Shown: positions 1-7,138 of the stretch, one piece after another
How positions within the stretch are numbered: the stretch's first letter is position 1
Layout of the letters: each line of letters opens with the position of its first letter
Source of the DNA: Bacteroidota bacterium
GTDB taxonomy: Bacteria; Bacteroidota; Bacteroidia; Bacteroidales; JACABE01
NCBI GenBank assembly: GCA_013377005.1
Contig: JACABE010000019.1
Coordinates: 40,297 to 74,948, forward strand
DNA length: 34,652 nt
Direction: 5' to 3'
Translations under genes and position numbers: made by a program
The notes under the pieces: model-generated
The model's input: the letters and a program-made list of their open reading frames with translations, nothing else
Told to the model about the DNA's origin: nothing
Database searches by the model: none

Positions 1-88
1 CAATAAACTTTTTATAAATTTACTTGTTTATATGGTTGAAATTTAAAATAATTCAATAAAAACATTTAAATATAAATTATTAAATATT

Positions 89-718
89 ATGGTATTAGTT
101 GGTAAAAAAGCACCTATTTTTAGTGCTGATGCAGTGATTAACGGAGGCGAATTTGTAGAAAATTTTTCATTAGAACAATTTATTGGTAAAAAACATGTGG
201 TATTTTTCTTTTACCCATTGGATTTTACTTTTGTTTGCCCAACCGAAATCCTTGCATTTCAAGAAAAATTAGCAGAATTTGAAAAACGAAATGTAGCAGT
301 TGTTGGCTGCTCTATTGATTCAAAATTCTCACATTGGGCTTGGTTAAATACCGAACTTAAAAATGGTGGTATCAAAGGCGTTAAATTCCCATTGGTTTCT
401 GACTTATCAAAAACTATTTCTCAGAATTTTGATGTGTTGGCTGGAGATTTTGACTATAACGAAGAAGGCGAAAGCATGTTTGTTGGCGCTCCTGTAGCAT
501 ATAGAGGTTTATTCTTGATTGACAAACAAGGGGTTGTTCAACATCAGTTAGTAAACAACTTGCCTTTAGGCAGAAGCATTGACGAAGCTATCCGTATGGT
601 TGATGCATTACAATATTTTGAGGAAAACGGCGAAGTTTGTCCTGCCAATTGGCATAAAGGCGAAACCGCTATGAAAGCAACACACGAGGGTGTTTCAGAA
701 TACCTTTCGAAAAAATAA
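89..718 (+). CDS. 2-Cys peroxiredoxin (AhpC/Prx1 type)
   Basis: Thiol peroxidase that reduces hydrogen peroxide and organic peroxides in the cytoplasm. The 209-residue protein has the peroxidatic cysteine C50 in FTFVCPTE and the resolving cysteine C184 in GEVCPANW, with the usual spacing and full length of typical 2-Cys peroxiredoxins. In this family C50 is oxidised to a sulfenic acid and forms an intersubunit disulfide with C184, which thioredoxin or AhpF reduces. No reductase gene is adjacent, so the electron donor must be elsewhere. The gene stands alone: an 11-bp hairpin with a T-run follows it and mutS2 then has its own promoter box. The start ATG has no visible Shine-Dalgarno sequence, as is normal in Bacteroidota. 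Family assignment is firm; the preferred substrate cannot be read from the sequence. Confidence 0.95.
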   Translation: MVLVGKKAPIFSADAVINGGEFVENFSLEQFIGKKHVVFFFYPLDFTFVCPTEILAFQEKLAEFEKRNVAVVGCSIDSKFSHWAWLNTELKNGGIKGVKFPLVSDLSKTISQNFDVLAGDFDYNEEGESMFVGAPVAYRGLFLIDKQGVVQHQLVNNLPLGRSIDEAIRMVDALQYFEENGEVCPANWHKGETAMKATHEGVSEYLSKK

Positions 719-744
719 GTTTTTTTCATTATTTTTTGTTTTCC

Positions 745-782
745 AACTGCAAGCGATTGATTTCGTTTGCAGTTTTTTTTTT
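745..782 (+). terminator. Intrinsic terminator after peroxiredoxin
   Basis: Arms at 745-755 and 764-774 pair over 11 bp with one G-U pair, loop of 8, followed by a run of about ten T. It separates the peroxiredoxin gene from mutS2. Confidence 0.85.
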
Positions 783-827
783 ATAAAAACGAAGCATTAG
801 CTTCCGTCATTATTTCCTTCAAATTCC

Positions 828-835
828 TATCTTTG
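828..835 (+). promoter_or_regulatory. TAnnTTTG promoter box for mutS2
   Basis: TATCTTTG matches the Bacteroidetes -7 consensus exactly. Transcription would begin around 841-843, only some 8 nt before the TTG start of mutS2, so the leader is very short. Confidence 0.6.
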
Positions 836-849
836 CAAAAAAAACCACA

Positions 850-3276
850 TTGAATTATCCGGCTAACATAGAACAAAAAATTGGATTCGATAGCATTCGT
901 CAACTTATTATCAATGAATGCATCAGTATGATGGGTCACCGTCAGATTGAAAAAATAAGCTGTAAGTATAATTATGCCGAAATAAATACCCTACTGAATC
1001 AAACCGAAGAATTCCGTCAGATTCTTTTATTTGACAATTACTTCCCTTCTCAGGATTATTTTGATTTGACAACTGTAATTGACAGTATCAGAATCATTGG
1101 CACTTTTATTGAAATTCAATCTCTTATTGAATTACGCTTATCAGTTGCAACAATACTTAATTGCATCAAATTTCTTCGTCCTGTTGATGAAGAAATTAAA
1201 TATCCTGAGCTAAATAAACTGGCTGATAATGTTCATTTAAATGAAATTATTATCATAGCTATCGAACGTATTTTGGATGAAAAAGGAATTATAAAAGATG
1301 ATGCTTCAGATAATTTACGAAAAATAAGAAAAGATTTAAAAATAAAAACTGCAAATGCAGAGAAAAAACTCAACCAAACACTCTCAATTGCAAAAAAAGA
1401 AGGTTGGACTGGTGAGGATGTATCCGTTACTATAAGAAACGGGAGGGCTGTTATACCTGTGAGTGCTACCAATAAAAGGAAAATTAAAGGATTTGTTCAC
1501 GATGCTTCTGCTACCGGTCAAACATATTACATAGAACCTGAAGAAGTTTTTGAATTAAATAATGACATCAGAGAATTAGAAAATGACGAACGCCTTGAAA
1601 TAGTAAAAATTCTTACCGAATTCACTGATTTCCTGCGTCCTTTTAGTTACGACTTAAAAAATGCCTACTACTTTTTAGCCCAAATGGATGGCATCAGAGC
1701 AAAAGCTAAATTTGCCATCAAAATTGAAGGAATTAAACCGCTTTTAAATAATAGCGCAACAATGGAATGGTACGAAGCTAAACATCCCCTCCTCTATTTG
1801 TCGCACAAAGCTCAGAAAAAAATTATAGAGCCACTGAATATTAAACTTGACAATCAACACAGGATACTAATTATTTCAGGGCCCAATGCCGGTGGTAAAT
1901 CCGTTTGTTTGAAAACTGTAGGTTTATTACAATATATGCTGCAATGTGGCTTATTGGTTCCTATGAAACATACTTCAGAAACTGGCATTTTCAATAACTT
2001 ATTTATTGACATAGGCGATGAACAATCCATAGAAAACGATTTGAGTACTTATAGTTCTCATTTACTGAATATGAAAACTTTAGCAGCCAATGCAACACCC
2101 GAAACATTATTTCTCATTGATGAATTTGGTACCGGTACCGAACCTCAATTGGGTGGAGCCATTGCCGAAGCCATACTCGAAGAACTTAATGCTAAAAAAG
2201 CTTTTGGAGTTGTTACCACACATTATTCTAATCTAAAGTTAATGGCCGATTCCAACAACGGAATTGTGAATGGAGCCATGCTGTATGATACAGGGAAAAT
2301 GCAGCCTTTGTACAAATTAAAAATAGGCAAGCCCGGTAGTTCATTTGCATTTGAAATTGCCAAAAATATAGGATTACAACAGCACATTCTCGACAAAGCC
2401 ATGCAAAAATCAGGAAAATCTCACCTTGATTTTGAACAGCAATTACAGCAACTGGAAGTTGATAAAGAAGAAATAAGCAGAAAACAGCAGGAACTTAAAG
2501 TAGCGGATGAATTTCTTTCAGAAATGATTGATAAATACCGCAATCTGAACGAAAAGCTTGACAATACCAAAGGTATTATCGTAAAAAAAGCAAAAGAAGA
2601 TGCCAAAGAACTGATCAATCAAACCAATAGAATTATTGAGAATGCGGTAAGGATGATTAAGGAAAGCAATGCAGATAAAGATATTACGCGAGAAGCAAGG
2701 GAAAGCATTCAGCATTTCGAAGAAAGAATTGAAAAACATGACTACTCCCTTAAAAAACAAAAACCAAAGCGGGATGCTGGTTTAAAAAAAGAAATTGACA
2801 ACTCTCCTATTTTCATTGGCGATTATGTTAGAATTATTGGTATGCAAACAGTGGGCGAAGTTGAATTTATTAAAAACGATAAGGTTTTAGTACTGGCAAA
2901 TTCTATTCGGGTTACCCTGCCACTGAATCAACTGGAAAAAGTTTCAAAAAAAGAAGCGTTGCAAAAGACCAAAGCTCCCAAAAGTAATACTTATGGTAAC
3001 GTAATGAAGGATATTTCAGATAAAGCCAGTAAATTTAATCCTTCCATTGATATCAGGGGCAAAAGAGCGGATGAAGCAATTTCTTTGGTTAAACACCTTG
3101 TTGATGAAGCCATTTTACTGAGCGTTTACGAACTCACCATACTGCATGGCAAGGGAAATGGTATTTTACGACATGTTATCCGCGAATATCTGAGAGGCAT
3201 AAGCGAAATAAAGAGTTTTAAAGACGAACACATCGAACGTGGCGGCGATGGAATTACATTGGTTAGTTTGAAATAA
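850..3276 (+). CDS. mutS2: Endonuclease MutS2 (MutS core + Smr domain)
   Basis: MutS2 is a MutS paralogue without the mismatch-binding domain. It is reported to suppress homologous recombination and, in some bacteria, to act on collided ribosomes. The 808-residue protein shows the ABC-type ATPase Walker A GPNAGGKS at residues 344-351, a Walker B region LFLIDEFGTGTEP, a long charged coiled-coil segment, and a C-terminal Smr domain (about 734-808) with DIRGKR and the HGKG motif at 766-769. The start is a TTG, chosen because it sits just below an exact TAnnTTTG box and gives the family N-terminus. Its last 14 codons, stop included, are repeated downstream of the next gene (3678-3719), which suggests that something inserted at this 3' end. 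Function is by family; which biological role dominates here is unknown. Confidence 0.95.
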   Translation: MNYPANIEQKIGFDSIRQLIINECISMMGHRQIEKISCKYNYAEINTLLNQTEEFRQILLFDNYFPSQDYFDLTTVIDSIRIIGTFIEIQSLIELRLSVATILNCIKFLRPVDEEIKYPELNKLADNVHLNEIIIIAIERILDEKGIIKDDASDNLRKIRKDLKIKTANAEKKLNQTLSIAKKEGWTGEDVSVTIRNGRAVIPVSATNKRKIKGFVHDASATGQTYYIEPEEVFELNNDIRELENDERLEIVKILTEFTDFLRPFSYDLKNAYYFLAQMDGIRAKAKFAIKIEGIKPLLNNSATMEWYEAKHPLLYLSHKAQKKIIEPLNIKLDNQHRILIISGPNAGGKSVCLKTVGLLQYMLQCGLLVPMKHTSETGIFNNLFIDIGDEQSIENDLSTYSSHLLNMKTLAANATPETLFLIDEFGTGTEPQLGGAIAEAILEELNAKKAFGVVTTHYSNLKLMADSNNGIVNGAMLYDTGKMQPLYKLKIGKPGSSFAFEIAKNIGLQQHILDKAMQKSGKSHLDFEQQLQQLEVDKEEISRKQQELKVADEFLSEMIDKYRNLNEKLDNTKGIIVKKAKEDAKELINQTNRIIENAVRMIKESNADKDITREARESIQHFEERIEKHDYSLKKQKPKRDAGLKKEIDNSPIFIGDYVRIIGMQTVGEVEFIKNDKVLVLANSIRVTLPLNQLEKVSKKEALQKTKAPKSNTYGNVMKDISDKASKFNPSIDIRGKRADEAISLVKHLVDEAILLSVYELTILHGKGNGILRHVIREYLRGISEIKSFKDEHIERGGDGITLVSLK
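3235..3276 (+). repeat. Direct repeat copy 1 (3' end of mutS2)
   Basis: Last 42 bp of mutS2 including its stop codon. It matches 3678-3719 at 38 of 42 positions by eye. This is the copy that is part of the intact gene. Confidence 0.85.
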
Positions 3277-3313
3277 AATTTACTATAAAAGTAAATAAAA
3301 GATAAATTCATAT

Positions 3314-3321
3314 TATTTTTG
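3314..3321 (+). promoter_or_regulatory. TAnnTTTG box immediately before higA
   Basis: TATTTTTG ends 4 nt before the ATG at 3326. If used, transcription would start at or next to the start codon, giving a leaderless message. The match could be chance in this AT-rich spacer. Confidence 0.4.
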
Positions 3322-3325
3322 TATT

Positions 3326-3673
3326 ATGAATAAAATAATTGATGCCAACGAATTAATACCTGCAAAAGCTACTCATCCCGGTATTTTGATAAAAGATGAA
3401 ATAGAATGTATTGGTATAACACAAAAGGAATTAGCGTTAAAGCTAGGGATTGCACCCAATATTGTAAATGAATTAATTAAAGGAAAGCGAAATATAACAG
3501 CAGCTTTAGCTATTAAATTAGAAGAAATATTAAAAATTGATGCCCAATACTGGATGCAGTTACAAGCACAATATGAAATACAAACGATAAAAATCAGACA
3601 AAAAAACGAAATTAACAAACTTACTATTTCCGATAAAATTAAACGCAAATTATTAAACAATGCGGCTATGTAG
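3326..3673 (+). CDS. HigA-type XRE antitoxin, apparently without a toxin partner
   Basis: DNA-binding antitoxin of the HigA (VapI-like) family. The 115-residue protein opens with the typical HPGILIKDEIECIGITQ stretch and then carries a lambda-repressor-like helix-turn-helix (KELALKLGI to NELIKGKRNIT). This is followed by the family's KLEEILKIDAQYWMQLQAQYE helix region. HigA normally neutralises the RelE-like HigB ribonuclease encoded just upstream and represses the pair. Here no HigB is present: mutS2 ends 49 bp upstream, and nothing toxin-like follows. The gene and its spacers lie exactly between two copies of the mutS2 3' end, so it probably arrived as a small insertion. It may be a solitary antitoxin or a plain regulator. 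Family call is strong; the solitary role is inferred from context. Confidence 0.9.
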   Translation: MNKIIDANELIPAKATHPGILIKDEIECIGITQKELALKLGIAPNIVNELIKGKRNITAALAIKLEEILKIDAQYWMQLQAQYEIQTIKIRQKNEINKLTISDKIKRKLLNNAAM

Positions 3674-3677
3674 CAAT

Positions 3678-3719
3678 GAATGTGGTGGCGATGGAATTAC
3701 ATTGGTTAGTTTGAAGTAG
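3678..3719 (+). repeat. Direct repeat copy 2: displaced remnant of the mutS2 3' end
   Basis: Encodes E-C-G-G-D-G-I-T-L-V-S-L-K-stop, against E-R-G-G-D-G-I-T-L-V-S-L-K-stop in mutS2. Differences are CGT to TGT, GGC to GGT, AAA to AAG and TAA to TAG, so three of four leave the reading unchanged. That pattern looks like a diverged mutS2 allele rather than a recent slippage product. It is followed by the terminator at 3781, which may once have served mutS2. Confidence 0.85.
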
Positions 3720-3780
3720 GAGATTATTTAGGCAAGATGCCGTTTATATAACATCTTAGCGCGACGCTACGATGAACAGG

Positions 3781-3809
3781 GCCTTTCAGAAATGGAAGGC
3801 TTTTTTTTT
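3781..3809 (+). terminator. Intrinsic terminator
   Basis: GCCTTTC at 3781-3787 and GGAAGGC at 3794-3800 pair over 7 bp with one G-U pair, followed by nine T. It closes the mutS2-higA segment. Confidence 0.8.
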
Positions 3810-3845
3810 AATAAAATAATGCACGACATCTCTTGGCTTAGCTAA

Positions 3846-3875
3846 CCTATATTTTTGCTAAAAATTAAATATAGG
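3846..3875 (+). promoter_or_regulatory. Inverted repeat containing a promoter box upstream of the 76-aa gene
   Basis: CCTATATTT (3846-3854) and AAATATAGG (3867-3875) are perfect 9-bp inverted arms around a 12-bp centre. A TATTTTTG box (3850-3857), matching TAnnTTTG, lies in the left arm. A protein bound to this palindrome would cover the promoter, so it is a good operator candidate for the gene at 3923. Confidence 0.5.
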
Positions 3876-3922
3876 GAAGCTGAAAACTTTTTAGAGTAAG
3901 CAAAATTTAATAAACATATTTT

Positions 3923-4153
3923 ATGTCACAAATAATTAGCAGAGGAAAGGAATTAATCCGGATTAACCCAGTCAACAACAAAATTGAATATTCAACCAAT
4001 GAAGGAAGAAGTTGGTTAAACAGATATTCAAGTTCTTTGTGCGGAGATTTTTTAGATTTGACCGATAATGGAAAAGAAATCTTAGCAACAACATCAAAAG
4101 GATTTTATTACTCCCCAAATGATGGAAGAAGTTGGTATAAAAGAAGTTTATAG
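3923..4153 (+). CDS. Small protein with two Asp-box (BNR-like) repeats
   Basis: I do not recognise a characterised family. The 76-residue protein has no signal peptide or membrane segment. It contains two similar segments, YSTNEGRSWLNR and YSPNDGRSWYKR, about 45 residues apart. Each matches the Asp-box pattern S-x-(N/D)-x-G-x-S-W seen in BNR/sialidase-type beta-propellers. Two boxes would make only a fraction of a propeller, so it either oligomerises or is a small beta-hairpin protein. It is preceded by an inverted repeat overlapping a promoter box and followed after 65 bp by another unassigned gene, so the two may share a transcript. The repeats make a coding role likely; the function is unknown. 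Confidence 0.7.
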   Translation: MSQIISRGKELIRINPVNNKIEYSTNEGRSWLNRYSSSLCGDFLDLTDNGKEILATTSKGFYYSPNDGRSWYKRSL

Positions 4154-4218
4154 GTACATAAGCTATTTAAAATTAGTCGTTTAACAGTCTGTTATAGTCT
4201 TACTTAAAAACTAAAAAG

Positions 4219-4917
4219 ATGATTAAAAATTGGGAAAAATTCTATTCTGAAATTCAAAAGCTTTCATTAGCTGATTTAGAAATTAAAATTAAGGCGTATT
4301 ATGAAGAATTTAAAAGAAGTTCTTCATACGAGGATGAACGCTTAAGCATCTGTTTGTCACAACGAAAATACCTGATAAACGAAAATTTTCATTTTACACC
4401 CAATGCTGTCCGACATATCGAAAGGGTGAACCGTTTATTACTGGAAAGTACAGCTAAGGTAATTGAACGAACAAATCTGCTTTATAAGCAAATGGCAGAA
4501 CTCAAATCAAATAATGATGATTTCCTGACTGAATTTTCAGTTGATGGCACTGTATCTGTTGATTATATCGATGAAGCATCCGTACTGATTTTTAAAGAAG
4601 ATGAAAATAATGGGCAATCGGATTATGTGGCGATGGCAGATGTATTGGATTTTACACAAATTGCCTTTGAATATTTGGTTTCATTCAGACTTTGGTCAGA
4701 AAGTTATGCAATTGATAAACAAATTACAGATGATTCTTTGGAATATAATTGGAACCAGGATATACTGAATGTCTATAAACTAGGAAGTATTAATTTTTTT
4801 TGCAAGGCTTCACATATACTTTTCACGGATACCAACTATTCAATATCTGATATTATCCGAATCAGGAATATTTCTAACGAAGTAATAGTTACACATAAAA
4901 ATTTAACTCATGAATGA
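4219..4917 (+). CDS. Hypothetical protein, 232 aa, accessory region
   Basis: I do not recognise this protein. It appears soluble and acidic, with an alpha-helical N-terminal half rich in charged residues (roughly 1-100, including KLSLADLEIKIKAYYEEFKR). A more mixed second half includes VDYIDEASVLIFKEDENN and a C-terminal IIRIRNISNEVIV. There is no signal peptide, membrane helix, Walker motif or metal-binding cluster. Its stop lies 8 bp inside the following gene (start 4910), which implies translational coupling and a shared role with the YD-repeat-like protein. The codon pattern is clean over the full length. Position between a HigA antitoxin and DUF262 nucleases suggests an accessory or defence function, but that is context only. 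Confidence 0.8.
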   Translation: MIKNWEKFYSEIQKLSLADLEIKIKAYYEEFKRSSSYEDERLSICLSQRKYLINENFHFTPNAVRHIERVNRLLLESTAKVIERTNLLYKQMAELKSNNDDFLTEFSVDGTVSVDYIDEASVLIFKEDENNGQSDYVAMADVLDFTQIAFEYLVSFRLWSESYAIDKQITDDSLEYNWNQDILNVYKLGSINFFCKASHILFTDTNYSISDIIRIRNISNEVIVTHKNLTHE

Positions 4918-5551
4918 TAATTATATTCTTATCGAAACCAGACTATTCGAGAATGGAAGGATGCGAATAAAAAGAAAATTAAACGCAACAGGAGAATGGG
5001 ATGAGCAAACCTTTTCAACAGAATTAAATAAAAAGCAAGAAGCTAAAGAAGAACCTTTTACTTTTAAAAATAAAACGATCATTAGCTTTCAAAAAGGAAG
5101 TTATTGTATTAAAGACAAATACGATGCTTTAGGCAGAGTTGTTATTATGAAAGTTTACGAACATAATAAATTAACTAATTATACAGAATTTAAGTATAAT
5201 AGTCCTTATACAAAGACAAAGTGTGATCAATATGTATCTTATGAATGCCCAAGAAAAATACAATATAGTAAGAAAATTAGCTATAATCCTAACGGAGAAA
5301 TAATACAAGAAACCTGCTTTTATCCTAAGGGTGAAATAGCCTGGTATGCTAATCGTAATTATAATAAACAAGGACAACTTACTGAAGTTTCGACTTATAA
5401 CAATATGGATATTTTGATATACAAAAAAATCGACACTTACAATAATGGAGAAATTATTAAAAAGGAAAAATTTATTCATAAAGATTTTTTCCATAAATGG
5501 GAACCAGGTAATGGTGGAAATTTAGATTTTTGCCTTGACACAAACAGATAA
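4910..5551 (+). CDS. YD/MORN-like repeat protein, 213 aa
   Basis: No characterised family recognised. The protein has several short repeats of the form Y-(D/N)-x-x-G-(R/E/Q) followed by beta-strand-like residues: KYDALGRVVIM, SYNPNGEIIQE, NYNKQGQLTEV and TYNNGEIIKKE. This pattern resembles YD repeats of Rhs-type proteins and the YwqK-like antitoxin repeats, and predicts a small beta-sheet ribbon. There is no export signal. It overlaps the upstream 232-aa gene by 8 bp and is probably translated with it. Repeat proteins of this kind often act as immunity or antitoxin partners, so the two genes could form a toxin-immunity-like pair; this is a guess from architecture. Coding status is secure, function is not. 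Confidence 0.75.
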   Translation: MNDNYILIETRLFENGRMRIKRKLNATGEWDEQTFSTELNKKQEAKEEPFTFKNKTIISFQKGSYCIKDKYDALGRVVIMKVYEHNKLTNYTEFKYNSPYTKTKCDQYVSYECPRKIQYSKKISYNPNGEIIQETCFYPKGEIAWYANRNYNKQGQLTEVSTYNNMDILIYKKIDTYNNGEIIKKEKFIHKDFFHKWEPGNGGNLDFCLDTNR

Positions 5552-5599
5552 CTAATCAAATTTAAATTTCATAGATAACATACATATTAGGAATTTAAA

Positions 5600-5607
5600 T
5601 ATCTTTG
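5600..5607 (+). promoter_or_regulatory. TAnnTTTG promoter box upstream of the exonuclease remnant
   Basis: TATCTTTG matches the consensus and lies about 30 bp before the ATG at 5639. With the gene below it destroyed, this promoter may now drive the DUF262 genes starting at 5796, which have no obvious box closer. Confidence 0.4.
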
Positions 5608-5638
5608 ATGATTCATTAATATGAATTCATAATATAAC

Positions 5639-5764
5639 ATGGACAGCTTTACAGCAATTGATTTTGAAACCGCTCTACTAGATGGAACGGTTTAATAAGA
5701 CCTGAAAGATGAAGTAGATAAGGCATGGGAAAAATTATATTTATTGAAGAAAATCGAAATATAA
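5639..5764 (+). pseudogene. Remnant of a DnaQ-like 3'-5' exonuclease gene
   Basis: The ATG at 5639 opens MDSFTAIDFETA, the N-terminus and first catalytic motif (D-x-E) of DEDD exonucleases of the DNA polymerase III epsilon type that are common in Bacteroidota. The frame then runs LLDGTV into two consecutive stops (5693-5698). The same frame continues open to 5764 with DLKDEVDKAWEKLYLLKK, which looks coding but has no exonuclease motifs that I recognise. The remainder of the exonuclease, normally about 170 residues or more, is missing. The simplest reading is a gene reduced by deletion to its head joined to an unrelated tail. Confidence 0.6.
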
Positions 5765-5795
5765 ACAACTTATTATTTAACTAAAAAACAGAAAT

Positions 5796-7136
5796 ATGAC
5801 TGAGAATGTGATACTTGAAACAAAAACACTTCGTGAAATATTTAAAATAAGAAAGGATGATTTAGAAGAGAAACACTTAAATTTGCCAATCTCTATTCCC
5901 GATTATCAAAGAATATATTGTTGGACTGAGAATAATGTCCACAAACTATTGGATGATATTGTCGAAAGTGCTGATAAGACCTATCCCTATCATTTAGGGA
6001 GTTTGATTTTACACAAAACAAACAGAGATATTAAAGTAGACGAGCAGAACTTTAAAAAAGAGGATGTTTATGCTATAGTTGATGGACAGCAAAGATTGGT
6101 TACTCTTACTTTGTTACTTTTACAAATAAAAGATGATATTTCTGTGCCACTTCTTAATGAGAAATTTGAGTCCACAGAAGCTCAAGCATATATTGCCTAC
6201 AACAAAACATTAATTCAAAATTATGTTGACAAAAATAAAGATAAGATTAAAGTTGATAATTTATTAGACAAACTTCAATTCAGTGTTTTGATTATCAATG
6301 ATGGTTCATTGGATTTGGCTTATACTTTCTTTTCCAATCAAAATTCGAGAGGTAAATCGCTTACAGACTATGATTTATTAAAAGCTCACCATTTGAGATT
6401 TATTCCTATTGAAAAACAGGCAATTCATTTAGCTGAACGCTGGGATAATGTTGTGTTGAATTCTGGTAATGATGCCAGCGATAAAGAATTAGGGCGAACA
6501 ATTGGAATCTATTTGTTCCGATTGCGCAAATGGATGAGAAAAAAACAATGGAGTGATGATCAAAAATTCAAGGTAAAAACAGAGTTTGAAGCTGCTATAA
6601 CCATTCCAGATGTTCCACCTTTCGGTGAAAAGTTTCATTTCTACGAATCAATACAAGGAGGGGCTCATTTCTTTGCTTACGCAGATCACTATATTTATAA
6701 ATTTAGAAATTTCGTGAAAACACATGAATATAACACTCTAAATGTGTTGAACAGCGAATCACATTGGTGGTATAAAGATGCAATTGAAACGCTCTTGTTT
6801 GCTTATTATCTGAAGTTTGGTACAATCTATCTGAGCGAAGCTTTATACTGCATTGAACGAATAATTTCAGAGCACAGATATGGTTCGGGGCGCTCAAGTC
6901 TTCGTGCAGTCTTAGAACACGCAAACAATTCTGAAATTGTGATGATGATTGACCAAGCCACTTCACCAACTTTTTTCTTAGCAGAGGCTTTAAATATAAT
7001 CAAAAAAAACTCAAAAAAAGAGCTCCAAGGAATACAAGTCCGATATAATAATTATGTTATAGAAATCCAAAAACAGTTAAAACAAACAATGTGTGTTGAT
7101 AGTATTATTAAATTCAGTAACGAAAAAGCAAAATAG
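5796..7136 (+). CDS. DUF262 protein (GmrSD-like N-terminal ParB-fold domain), first of a pair
   Basis: DUF262 proteins have a ParB/sulfiredoxin-like fold; in GmrS-type and SspE-type systems this domain hydrolyses nucleotides and controls a DUF1524 nuclease that attacks modified phage DNA. The 446-residue protein has the family signs in order: IPDYQR at 34-39 followed by W43, HLGSLIL at 66-72, the key VDGQQR at 95-100, and NSRGKSLTDYDLLKAHHLR at 183-201. The C-terminal half is helical and lacks the E-H-x-x-P and G-N-L motifs of DUF1524, so it carries no nuclease domain of its own. The next gene starts 2 bp after its stop and does have that domain, so the two probably form one complex or regulate each other. 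Defence function is inferred from family; the target is unknown. Confidence 0.88.
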   Translation: MTENVILETKTLREIFKIRKDDLEEKHLNLPISIPDYQRIYCWTENNVHKLLDDIVESADKTYPYHLGSLILHKTNRDIKVDEQNFKKEDVYAIVDGQQRLVTLTLLLLQIKDDISVPLLNEKFESTEAQAYIAYNKTLIQNYVDKNKDKIKVDNLLDKLQFSVLIINDGSLDLAYTFFSNQNSRGKSLTDYDLLKAHHLRFIPIEKQAIHLAERWDNVVLNSGNDASDKELGRTIGIYLFRLRKWMRKKQWSDDQKFKVKTEFEAAITIPDVPPFGEKFHFYESIQGGAHFFAYADHYIYKFRNFVKTHEYNTLNVLNSESHWWYKDAIETLLFAYYLKFGTIYLSEALYCIERIISEHRYGSGRSSLRAVLEHANNSEIVMMIDQATSPTFFLAEALNIIKKNSKKELQGIQVRYNNYVIEIQKQLKQTMCVDSIIKFSNEKAK

Positions 7137-7138
7137 AA

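Noticed and set aside
3277-3325. Search for a HigB toxin before higA
   Set aside because: Only 49 bp lie between mutS2 and higA, too short for a toxin gene; nothing suitable is downstream either.
6703-6969. Minus-strand open frames inside the DUF262 genes (also at 7451-7720)
   Set aside because: Antisense shadows of well-supported genes, with no motif or promoter.
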